Shown here one piece after another: positions 55,355 to 64,000 of a DNA stretch of 64,000 nt. A program made the position numbers and the translations under genes. Below the pieces are notes generated by a model. It did no database searches and was not told the origin of the DNA. It saw nothing but the letters and a program-made list of their open reading frames with translations. Origin of the DNA: Cyrtodaria siliqua (taxonomy: Eukaryota > Mollusca > Bivalvia > Adapedonta > Hiatellidae); contig JAWPHD010001272.1 in assembly GCA_037043455.1 (NCBI GenBank), positions 124,001-188,000 of the forward strand, written 5' to 3'. The number at the start of each line of letters is the position of its first letter. Position 1 is the stretch's first letter.

Positions 55355-55774
55355 ATGGCAAGTGCAGTAGCAATGATGATCGGTGGCGCATTAACAAATG
55401 CATTGGCGTTTAGCGGTTCAAATTATTTCTTTTCAAAAATGGGAAGTCATTCAGATGAGGAAAGACAAAGGCATGACAAAGCAGTGGAACAATTAAACGC
55501 AGCACAAGCGGAGTGGAATAAAAAAAGAACAGAGAGATTAGATTTTATTAATAAGCAACTGCAGAAAGAGCATCATGCAGAGCAGGCTTTTGATGATGTG
55601 GACCAAGCTATGAAACAGTATTATTACATAACTGGCAAACATTTGCTTTTGGAACCGGAGCCTAAGTTGAGTGATTTCTATACACCATCTCCGGATCAAC
55701 AGAATAGAGAAATAACGTTTATTGTGGTGGGCATGGCTGCAACTGTATTTGTGGCGTATAAATTGAGTTCATAA
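55355..55774 (+). CDS. Polinton conserved protein with terminal hydrophobic helices
   Basis: 139 residues, intact. A hydrophobic glycine/alanine-rich start (MASAVAMMIGGALTNALAF) is followed by a charged coiled coil (about 30-75) and ends with a membrane-type helix (ITFIVVGMAATVFVAY). Preceded by 'aaaatatatataaaaaa', the usual leader in this element. Function unknown; a virion-associated membrane protein is an inference. Confidence 0.5.
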   Translation: MASAVAMMIGGALTNALAFSGSNYFFSKMGSHSDEERQRHDKAVEQLNAAQAEWNKKRTERLDFINKQLQKEHHAEQAFDDVDQAMKQYYYITGKHLLLEPEPKLSDFYTPSPDQQNREITFIVVGMAATVFVAYKLSS

Positions 55775-55854
55775 AAAAAATAGTTTAAAACTATAATTAC
55801 TTTGGAATGACTAAGTATGTTTACTTTGAAAAAACTAAGTCATATGCGTGATAC

Positions 55855-56133
55855 CTATTTTTTGTTGTTGTTTTTACATGGTTTCAATCCAAGTGGTCGC
55901 ATATAATATGGTGGTTTAGCACTCTTCTCTAATTTATTTTTGAGATGATCAGGCGCCCATACTTCACCGTTGTCTAATAATGTCAATACCATGGATGGAC
56001 CATATTCAGTATCTACTATTTTCGTATCTGTAATAGTGTATATTTTTTTTATTTCCAAGTCTGTCCATTTCTTTGTGCTATTTTGATTTTGCTCTTCAAG
56101 CAGTTCCTCAAATTGTGCAGTTGTGATATCCAT
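55855..56133 (-). CDS. Polinton small protein, possible OB-fold nucleic-acid binder
   Basis: 92 residues, intact. The pattern KKIYTITDTKIVDTEYGPS followed by VLTLLDNGEVWAPDHL (beta strands around a TxYG turn and a 'W.P..L' end) is seen in small ssDNA-binding-like proteins of insect and viral mobile elements. A lysine/asparagine-rich tail follows. It starts 43 bp from the divergent integrase. If it binds single-stranded DNA it would support PolB, but this is only family resemblance. Confidence 0.45.
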   Translation of the reverse strand: MDITTAQFEELLEEQNQNSTKKWTDLEIKKIYTITDTKIVDTEYGPSMVLTLLDNGEVWAPDHLKNKLEKSAKPPYYMRPLGLKPCKNNNKK

Positions 56134-56176
56134 TTTTTCTTTATAGTTATATAAAGTTTAATCTTTAGTAGAAAAA

Positions 56177-57088
56177 ATGGAAAAGATTTATTACAGCCCA
56201 AAAGGATTTTGGAAAGGTTACTCAGCAGTTAAAAAATTGGCAAAAGAGGCTGGTGTTAGTGAAAAAAAGGCATTAGAATTTTTAAAGAAACAAGCTGTGT
56301 GGCAGATTTATTTACCTGCGCCAAAGAAAATAATAAGACCCAGGTTTGATGTTTCTGCTAAGAATGGAGTGCATCAAGCTGATTTTTTATTTTTACCGCA
56401 TGATACTTTTGGCTTTGGTCGTGGCCGCAAGACATATAAATATGCATTGACTGTGGTTGATATTGCAAGTAGATACAAAGAAGCAGAGCCGCTGACTTCC
56501 AAGGATAGCACAGAAGTTGCTAAAGCATTTGAGAAAATATACAGTCGACATTTGAAATATCCAAAGTTATTACAAGTGGATCCAGGCAGAGAATTTATGG
56601 GTGCAGTATCACAGTTGATGGCAAAACACAAAGTAAATATCAGACGGGGCAGAACAGAAATACACAGAGACCAAGCTTTAGTGGAAAGATTTAACAGAAC
56701 ATTAGCTGAGAGATTGTTTGGTTATCAGTATGCTAAGGAAAATAAGGAAAAAACGTAATAGAGAATGGGTAAAGAGATTACCAGAAGTTGTTAAAGCAAT
56801 AAATGCGGAGACAAAAAAGCCCCCTCCTGTTGAAACAAAATATTAAAAGGTGATCCTATCTGTATGAATGCAAGTGTAAGATATTTATATCAACCCGGGG
56901 AACAAGAAGGTGGAAGACGCAGAGCAACTGATCCAATGTGGAGTGTAGATATTCACAAGATTAAAAGTTATATGGTGACGCAAGGTATAAGAGTTTATTA
57001 TTTGAAAGCACCAGCGCCTCAAAGAGGATTTGTCAAAGAAGAATTACTTATTGTTCCTGCTGATACCCAAATTCATAAGTTTTTATAG
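56177..57088 (+). pseudogene. Polinton retroviral-type (rve) integrase, two frameshifts
   Basis: The first segment (56177-56758) holds a short helical N-terminus and the catalytic core: Asp69 (HQADFLF), Asp135 (LQVDPGREF) and Glu170 (QALVERFNR), a D,D-35-E spacing. A shift at the A6 run 56748-56753 moves to a second frame (to about 56845). Another shift before 56864 leads to the C-terminal part with VRYLYQPGEQEGGRRRATD and QRGFVKEELLIVP, the usual end of Polinton integrases. The enzyme inserts the element and generates the short target duplication seen at its ends. It is convergent with PolB, and the 3' ends overlap by 16 bp. Confidence 0.88.
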
Positions 57089-60000
57089 AAACCATGTGCA
57101 TCAGTTTTAATACCGTCTGGTGCTATGTATCTTTTAGAGTAAAATGGTGACAGTGTTACTTTGTTTACTTTTATGCCATATATCTCATGCTTTATTGAGC
57201 GTATCATATTCATTTCATGGGTGTATTTTTTCTTGCCAAACAATGCATCCTTGTAGTTCTCAAAGTTTATGTGTTTTTCGACTACATATTTTTTTACACC
57301 CTTTGCTTTCTTAATAATCTGCTCATTCACTTTCAAAATAGAATCTTGTTTGGATCTTAATCCAATATCCTCAACTGTAGAAACACCAGCACATTCATCT
57401 TTTATTTTACCTATTGCTTTCTTAATAAGCTTCTCATCCGCTTCCAAAATAGAATATAGTCCGGATCTTAACTCATCCGCTTTAGAATATAGTTCGGGTC
57501 TTGATTCAATATACTCAACTATCGGAACACCAGGACATTCATCTTTCATTTTATCTATTACTTTCTCAATCATCTGCTCATCCGCTCTCAAAATAGAATA
57601 TAGTTTGGGCCTTAATCCAAAATACTCAACTATAGGAACACCTGCACATTCATCTTTCATTTTACCTATTACTTTTTTATTTGTATCATCGTGCAGTGGA
57701 TGGTATTTCGGATAATCACTCAAGTCATACTCATCTTTCATTTCAGCCATGTCTTTGTACACATCTTCTGTTTTGATATCTACCAGCAAGCTGTCAGTGT
57801 CGGTGTATAACAAAGTACAGTCATCTCCGTACCTTTTCTTTAGGGTATTATAGTACCAGTCATACATCATGTACTTTGATAAATCCAATACTGACATCCC
57901 AACATAGATTGGTTTGTTTAATGTTAATTTTGTTTTGTTTGCATGTATTGCTGACAATTTATCTGAAAACTTTATACGCCTGTTAAAGTTGAGTTTGGCT
58001 ATTATTTTTCTTATCTTTTCATTTTCAGAGCCGTCAGTTCTGACTAGTTTTATATCTGTCCGCTTGCGTAGATTTTCCATTGTCTTGCCAAACACAGAGT
58101 TGTTCATAAGTTTGTAAAAATCTTTTTCAAAGTTTGATTTAGCTTTTTTCCTAAATTCTGTGTTTAGGTTTATGTATGATGCCATCCATGGTTTTTCATT
58201 AAATTCTAATACTCTGTGTACTTTTTTTAGTTTCATACCCAAAGATAAATACAGTTGCAGGTTTTTGTAATGTAACACATATTTTTCTTTGTCCATAAGA
58301 TTGGGGACTAGTTGTTCTGTATTTATCATGCTATTATTTTCCAGTAAACCTATCTGGTATTCAGACAACCATTTTTTTATCACTGCTAATCTTTCCGGTG
58401 CAAGCGGATAATCATTGTGAGCTTCATGAAGTTCTTTAGGATATTCCAAATCAACTTCAAGTATTTGTCCTTTGCCAGGTTTTGGTTTAGAATATTTTCC
58501 TTTCTTGTTTTTGGCTTTCCAACCAAAGCCAGAATATGGAAGTGACTGACTCATTGCCCATCCATAAAGATTATTTGCATCAAAATACATTAAGAAGTTG
58601 TTTTCCTCGTTAGGGTTATAATCAGCTACATGTGGATTGTTTGCTTTGGCATATCGTTTTGATACCATACTTATGCCACCTCGCATTCCTTTTTCTATAA
58701 ACAAGTGCTTGTCAATGTCTGTCAAAAGTTCTAATTTTATTTTTTTGAATGTTTGAGTAAAGCATCCCAAGATAATCCAGGTGCTGTGTAGTAATGCAAG
58801 GGATCGAGTTTATATGCATTCATGCATGTTTTTCTGAAAGTTTGAAATACATCTGCTAACAAAGTTACATCCGTTTTTAAATATAAATCATGATAGTCTC
58901 CAAGAGTTTTACACTTAAACTCTTTCCATATTTTTTGAGCGTATTCGTAATCTTCTTGGGTAATACCTTCACCTCTTAATTTACTGTAAAATGCTTCTAT
59001 GGGTGGTAATTGCGTTTCCTTAAATCTTTCCATACTGTCCATATATTCGTATGGATAAACACCTTTTCGTAAAAGTAAATCTGTTTGTTCTCCAAACTGA
59101 TTTTTGGTAATTTTAAAATCAGATTTGTCTGTTGCTTTAACCAATTTTTCCAGAGACGAAGCCATAAACTGAAAGCTATCCAAGAATCTAAGTTGTCCGG
59201 CACTAAATGAAATATACTTTTCAGCGTTGTTTGGGATGCATGTAATATTACCTGTCATTTTATGTATTTTTTGCATGATGAGATGACTATCATATCCTTT
59301 GAGGTTATGAAATATAACAGGGATGATTGTTTTATTTGGTTTTATTTTCAGTTTCAGGTTACAGTTTTTATGTGCTGCGCCTCTATATTCTCCGGTAAAA
59401 TGACAGTGGTCTTTTACTTTGCAGTTTTTACCACATTTTCTACCTATTTCATCCTCACATATCCAGCAATGTGTTGCTTTTTCGTAATCTTCCTCATTTT
59501 GTTGTGTCATGATTAATGGTTTTGGGTGAGCAAATATTTTATTAATGTTGCTCTTCTCACGTTCCAAGTGATTTAAAAACTTTTCAACAACATCTTCACC
59601 TTTGTAAATAACAGATTCTTCAGCTTTGCCATCATATCTAACAACCTGGTATCCAAAACCACAAGCTTCGTGTACATTTTGAATTTCAGATTTCTTTCCA
59701 AATTTGATTGATTGCGGTTTGATTATACTCTCAAAATCAGCATATATTGCATAAGGCACAGGCATCTGATTTTGATGATTTTTAAATTGTGTGTGATTTT
59801 TACCTTCTTGCGGCATTTCTATTCTGCAAGAATTTTTGTTGATACCATCACAGTCTACTTTGTGTTTGGTAAGTAGTCCTTTTCCAGAATAGCCGTGAAG
59901 GCAACGATCGCAGAAGTAAGTTTGACCATGGTGTTTGTTTTGGTCCCAGAGTAGTCTATTCAGATTTTTAATCCAGCAATAGTGATATTTTGTTGTTAAT

Positions 60001-61166
60001 TTTTTTGGTTCGTTGGAATAATCATCAGGGTTATAGTTGTCATCTATAATTCCTTCTTCATTATTTGAATCGTCTTCGTTCTCTGATTCAACCTCAGTGT
60101 CTTCAGATATTAAGATCAAATTAATTCGTTCAATATCTTTTGGTTGTTCTGATATTTTATATGGAAAAACAGATACCTTTTTATTTTTTCCTGTTATGGT
60201 ATATCCATAAACATTAATAGCAAGATTATTTTGTTTTTCTACTTTGGTTATTTGAGAAGTTGGAGTGGGAAAATCAATACCATCCATATTCAACTTACCC
60301 ATGTGTTTGTTATAACTAGATATCCTAGTTGGATTATTTTTATTAGGCCACAAAGCAGAAACCAATGCCACTTCCAAGCACTTATTATCTTCATTATTGA
60401 CATTAATTATTGCTTTTTTATCAGATACTGCTTTAGACAAAGGAATATATGAAGAACCTTTTAATGGTTCATACTTTGCAATATTTAAGTAAAGCTTAAC
60501 ACAGTAATCAATCTCCGATCCTGATGATGTGTTTGTAAATCTTTCAAGACTCTCTTGTATATATGCAGATGATTCATCGTAAAACTCATTTATTTTTTCA
60601 GCGTTTAAGATTGCATTTTGTTCGCTGTGTAATACTGCTGTGGTGTATTTTTTGGTATCACCATCGTCTTTGAATAAATTTAGAGTGAGACCTAATTGAA
60701 ACTTTAATCCATTCATCTTTGTCAGCTCTTTGCTTATTTGTTTTGTGATAATGAATTTTTTATCACGAAATAGTTTTTGAGGGTCTTTGTATTTCTCGGC
60801 AGATATCTCGTATGCTTTGAAATAGCCACACATTGGTTTGTCAACCAGTTTTAATTTCCTATCTTGTAAAACTTGTTTTAGTTCATTTATAACATTTTCT
60901 TGTAATTTGGCATATTTCTGCTTTTGTTCATTTATAACATTTTCTTGTAATTTATCATATTTTTGCTTTTCTCGTTTACGTTGTTTTTTAGCACGTCGTC
61001 TCTTGAGTAAATGTTCTAATGTTTGAGATTTAACCTCTGAAGTAGGTTCCTTTGGAAGTTCTTTAAGAGGTTTTAATGCATTTATACCGTTAGATAGTGT
61101 TTGCTTATCTATTTCACCTGCTTCAAACAGGTGTATTAATTTTTCTATAATCTCTTCAGTCTTCAT
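57073..61166 (-). pseudogene. polB: Polinton family B DNA polymerase (protein-primed type), one frameshift
   Basis: The N-terminal 809 codons (61166-58737) carry a basic coiled region, a cysteine/histidine finger (YFCDRCLHGYSGKGLL), exonuclease motif I (YADFESI, near residue 477), a second Cys/His cluster (CWICEDEI through DHCHF...CNL), Exo II (FHNLKGYDSH, near 622) and Exo III (YLKTDVTLLADVF, near 766). The polymerase half (58770-57073) has motif A (DANNLYGWAMSQ), motif B (KLMNNSVFGKTMEN) and motif C (YTDTDSLL), then an internal triplication. The two halves join at the 7-T run 58740-58746 (A7 on the coding strand), one base out of frame. About 1,360 residues in total. The catalytic residues for both activities are present. 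Confidence 0.92.
57310..57680 (-). repeat. In-frame triplication inside PolB, just after motif C
   Basis: Three copies of a ~110-bp unit encode variants of KMKDECAGVPIVEYFGLRPK followed by YSILRADEQMIEK. One copy has an extra 36-bp partial repeat (ELYSKADELRSGLYS). The reading frame is kept throughout. Residues about 363-487 of the C-terminal segment. Confidence 0.85.
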
Positions 61167-61233
61167 TATTTCTTTTTGATATATTTATATTTTTTTTTTT
61201 ATTTAATATAAAAAAATATATCAAAAAGAAACA
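61167..61233. promoter_or_regulatory. Divergent inverted-repeat promoter between PolB and the right-end ORF
   Basis: 61169-61190 (tttctttttgatatatttatat) is the reverse complement of 61206-61231 apart from a 4-base gap. Each gene therefore starts immediately after 'tatatcaaaaagaaa' and both are probably under identical control. Confidence 0.6.
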
Positions 61234-61503
61234 ATGGAAATCAATGTTTTCAAATTTCTTAAAATTGGATTACACAATCCGTGTAAAAATAAGACTACAA
61301 AAAATTCTAATTATTGCAGTTTGCATAAGTATAGATTAAAAACAAGTCATGTATTGCCGTGCTCAATATGTAAAAAAGGCACAAAAGCAAAAAATAAAAT
61401 TTGTGCTGATTGTGGTGGAGTTTCAGTCAGAATAATGGCAAGTTATTGGAAATTTAAAGATTATAATGCTGAGTGCTTAAAATTTAGATGTTTAACCATA
61501 TAA
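61234..61503 (+). CDS. Polinton small cysteine-rich protein
   Basis: 89 residues, intact. Cysteines and histidines are arranged as PCKNKTTKNSNYCSLHK, then PCSICKKGT and ICADCGG, which suggests two zinc-binding knuckles. Basic overall. Such small finger proteins at one end of the element may bind nucleic acid. It shares a mirror-image promoter with PolB, so early expression with the replication gene is likely (inference). Confidence 0.5.
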   Translation: MEINVFKFLKIGLHNPCKNKTTKNSNYCSLHKYRLKTSHVLPCSICKKGTKAKNKICADCGGVSVRIMASYWKFKDYNAECLKFRCLTI

Positions 61504-61544
61504 AAAAAATAATATGTTGTAATTTTGATAACTATTAAAAAATT

Positions 61545-61713
61545 TAAACTTGCAATCTTCACTACCCCTATTCTAAAAAAGTTTTAATAAATCAAGTAAA
61601 TCACCATGAAATGGTAATTTATTATATATGTATTTTGGGGCGTTTATGTTGTAATTTGAGGCGAAACAGAGTGAGACGAAAATTACAACAGAAACCCCAA
61701 AATACATATATAT
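61545..61713 (-). repeat. Right terminal inverted repeat of the Polinton
   Basis: Pairs with 47331-47499. Contains the same snap-back palindrome (61624-61657 against 61680-61713). Followed by the gaggt duplication. Confidence 0.92.
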
Positions 61714-61912
61714 GAGGTACATTTTAGATCTTCTATAAATGTCTATCACAAACATAATAATGTTGAGAAAGTTAGAGGGGGAAATAATGTGTTTTTTTTG
61801 TTGTTTTTTTTAGGATAATTTTCTCAGCCAAACGGGAAAAAAAGTGGAAAATATCGGCCCCTGATTATAAAGAAAAAAAGCGCTGCCGGGTCTCAATAAT
61901 ACATAAAAGCAT

Positions 61913-62380
61913 TTACCTATCAGTCAGGGGATCTGGTAGGTTGGTCCTTAACATGGACGACACGGTTATGGCTGCTATCCGTAGAGCCTCTCGTTCGAGG
62001 CACAAAGACTCGAATTGTCCGTGTAAACAAATAAAACAGAGATTTACACCATCATTGAACTCCTTATCAAGAATGTTTCTAATTTCACGGCAGCACAAGC
62101 TATCGTCCACCGTGGGCATAATCGGACACAAGTCGCACAAACACCAGTCCGCGTTGTCTAGACGTCCGATCAGTGGGTGGGGTACGATTTCCTCGTCACT
62201 AGAGTCGGAATTGTCAGATTCCTCGGTACTTGATCCGCTGGCCGACCCGACTGGCTCAAAACGATAGCCTACGACATTATTCCTGTCCATGTTGCCACGA
62301 AACTCGTCAAAACTTAAATCTTATGAAGAATTGTCAGAATTCTCACTCGAGAAAGATTCATTCATGCAGGTGTCCGCCAT
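61913..62380 (-). CDS. First exon of a P2X7-C-terminal-domain-like protein; in-frame stop near its start
   Basis: The 125-codon ORF from 62290 contains a serine/acidic run and WCLCDLCPIMPTVDDSLCCRE, the cysteine signature of the P2X7 receptor cytosolic tail (zinc-binding 'ballast' domain), which is abundant in bivalves as a stand-alone module. It ends at a good donor (GATAG|GTAAAT, about 61918). An upstream ATG at 62378-62380 is in the same frame and opens MADTCMNESFSSEN; a TAA (about 62321-62323) separates it from the internal ATG while the residues between keep the same acidic style. Either translation starts at 62290 or the exon carries a nonsense mutation. Downstream exons lie outside my recognition; the Polinton sits about 200 bp beyond. 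Confidence 0.55.
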
Positions 62381-62417
62381 TTTGATATTTACCGAAGTGC
62401 GCGCGCATACGGCGCGA

Positions 62418-62425
62418 TGACGTCA
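62418..62425. promoter_or_regulatory. CRE-like palindrome in a GC-rich promoter
   Basis: TGACGTCA lies about 40 bp upstream of the 62380 ATG, with 'gcgcgcatacggcgcg' beside it and 'aaaatggccgcgcccatg' (a YY1-like motif) downstream on the plus strand. Together they look like a broad host promoter. Confidence 0.45.
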
Positions 62426-62459
62426 TCATTCCAAAATGGCCGCGCCCATGAAAAATTAA

Positions 62460-64000
62460 GGGGACCAGTTTGAACCGGTTTTATTGCCGACAAGGGTAAT
62501 ATATGACCGACTAAAATGGTGTATTGGGGTTTTGGGATATGGTTTATTGAAATATGGCAGAATGGCGTTTCCGCACAAACCCCTTTAATCATTGACAAAC
62601 CACTACCATGAATAAAAAGTCAATAAAGCTCACATACATGTAAAGACCGGTAAGTTACCTTGCTTGTTTTACATTTGATCAACAAATCACCCTATTATTT
62701 TTGAAAATTTTAAATTCACTCAGTTAATTTTAATTTCATGAGTGAAATACCCAGTATGTCCAAAAGTTATCTGGGGCACTGTGTAATATTATGTTTACGT
62801 GGGATTTAGACCAATAAAATAAAATTGTTCTTATCAGTGAAGTAATAAGAGAGTGAATGGGCACATAATCGAATCTCGCACGTATGGCTTTAGGTTACAA
62901 TGCACCATTGATTTTCCTTCTTTGTTTTATATAGGACGAATGTATATCAAGAGATAAAAAATGCGCATTTTTCTCCGTAGAAAATTTTAAAACACATATC
63001 AATCAAACGATCGAGCGTGCGCCAATATAAAAATGCAATAAAAACAGGGGGTCATGTATCATGTAAGAACAAGCCAATCTGTTGAATGACGTCACGTTCT
63101 ATTTTGACACGTCACAGATAGATTTACCCCATTTCTACTTTCGCTTTACTGTCTATGTCAATTATAATTAAATATCTCAAACAAACTAATCAATGTTCAC
63201 AATACATCATTTGGCTGAATTATAGGTAATAATAACAAAAAGCAGTCAAAAGTATGCATTTTGTATCACTAGTAAGGCAGGGAAACGATTTTTATTAGGC
63301 ACTATTTGACTATACACCACGGAAGCACAAACGCAATGGTTCAATGTAACCTTAAAGAGAACCACATAAAGTTCATAATTTTTAAATGTAAAGTTTTCAA
63401 GTTCTCAGCTATATATCACGCTCAAAAATGCATAACTTGTGCAAATCAAACAAGCATTGACCGAGATATGGACATTTGAAGATGCATAGAAAAAGTTGAA
63501 ATTTACCAAATTCAAAGACTTTTTTCTTCAGTTTTACACTATTTGAATTGTCATATGAAATAACATTTCTTGGCAATATACTTGACACATGTGACAAATT
63601 ATCAAAATAGTTCAATAAACATCAATAAAACATGCATTTTAGCAACCAGCAGGACTTTGCATATGTACAATATTCAGATTTGCACACCAAAACGTGTTTT
63701 CGTAGTAAAATTCCATCAATTTGTGGCATATGATCTATTTTTAGTTGAGTATACACGCTCAAACATGCCACAAATTCCACTAAAATCAAAATTGATAATA
63801 GCCGTACGCTACAAAGTCAGTGTTTTTATGTATATTAATAATATTTTACAAGTTAAACCCTTCTAAATCTGTTCACAATATCTTATTTTTGGGGGGGTAG
63901 GGGAAAGATTTTGTGGTGGCAAACCTACCAAATATTTTTTTGTTTGAAGATAAAGTTTTGAAAACATGTTCAACAAACAGCAGTCTACCTTTCCATACCA
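62460..64000. other. Right-end interval without a supportable gene
   Basis: AT-rich. A few 65-100 codon frames exist but none shows motifs or splice context. No repeat of the left-end families is present. Confidence 0.45.

Larger units (their letters stand above)
47331..61713. mobile_element. Polinton/Maverick element (adintovirus-like), 14,383 bp, complete with both ends
   Basis: Bounded by 169-bp terminal inverted repeats and a 5-bp direct duplication, gaggt (47326-47330 and 61714-61718; six bases if the shared a is counted). Fifteen genes: PolB, integrase, probable major capsid protein, packaging ATPase and eleven smaller ORFs. This gene set is diagnostic of Polintons, self-synthesising transposons that encode virion proteins and are closely tied to adintoviruses. 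The size is slightly below the usual 15-20 kb. A recognisable adenovirus-type cysteine protease is missing. Several genes contain stops or frameshifts. Confidence 0.93.

Noticed and set aside
57269..57715. 148-residue plus-strand ORF within PolB
   Set aside because: Antisense of the polymerase triplication; its apparent repeats derive from that.
61573..61755. 60-residue minus-strand ORF at the right Polinton end
   Set aside because: It lies across the terminal repeat and mirrors an ORF in the left repeat; it is translated palindrome, not a gene.

Overview
This window is eukaryotic nuclear DNA, most likely from a bivalve or related mollusc. Coding sequence is sparse and broken, introns and splice sites are eukaryotic in type, the intergenic DNA is AT-rich, and the left third is packed with repeats of a kind I associate with bivalve genomes (arrays carrying phrases such as 'tgaccttgacc', 'ggacagacggacgacgg' and 'catcttgaatttccgg', and tRNA-derived SINEs with a 'cttgggcaagacact' core). 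Species assignment is inference; nothing in the window is a diagnostic marker.

Layout. 0-20 kb: nested interspersed repeats. At least two families end in a strong terminal hairpin followed by TAAAA, and their 5' ends are complementary to that hairpin (Helentron-like architecture). They are interrupted by younger insertions with clean target-site duplications: a TA-flanked MITE (5846-6672), a TTAA-flanked piggyBac-like MITE (15544-16205) and a 'CAGGGGCG' MITE (18552-19214). Three candidate exons of an unrecognised host gene lie on the minus strand (2580-2636, 2883-2959, 13393-13493). 20-25.6 kb: a large relic gene in one reading frame, fusing an OTU cysteine protease, C2H2 zinc fingers, a MULE-type DDE transposase and a SWIM finger. 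It is cut by three stop codons and by a 155-bp MITE with a 7-bp target duplication. 25.7-29.6 kb: three tandem-repeat arrays. 30-36 kb: a foldback element, simple repeats and a ~200-bp tandem duplication. 36.1-36.8 kb: an intact single-exon SGNH-hydrolase ORF on the minus strand. 37.0-40.2 kb: a 3.2-kb candidate DNA transposon with terminal inverted repeats, a DDE transposase relic and a divergent second ORF. 40.5-42.7 kb: two almost identical 463/469-bp MITEs. 42.7-47.3 kb: mostly non-coding.

47,331-61,713 is the centrepiece: a complete 14.4-kb Polinton/Maverick (adintovirus-like) element. It has 169-bp terminal inverted repeats with one mismatch, each of which is itself a snap-back palindrome, and a 5-bp target-site duplication (gaggt). 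It encodes a protein-primed-type family B DNA polymerase, a retroviral-type integrase, a probable major capsid protein, an FtsK/HerA-type packaging ATPase and about ten small conserved or membrane proteins. AT-rich divergent promoters separate several gene pairs. I see about eleven frameshifts or stops. Several of the frameshifts sit in A/T homopolymers, so either the copy is decaying or part of the damage is assembly error. The polymerase carries an in-frame triplication just after motif C. No protease gene is recognisable.

61.9-62.4 kb: a first exon of a P2X7-C-terminal-like cysteine-rich protein with a CRE-type promoter. The last 1.6 kb shows nothing I can assign.

The Polinton genes fit a virus-like replication and packaging programme: PolB and integrase for replication and insertion; capsid protein and ATPase for virions. 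The remaining units are transposons inserted in or near one another.
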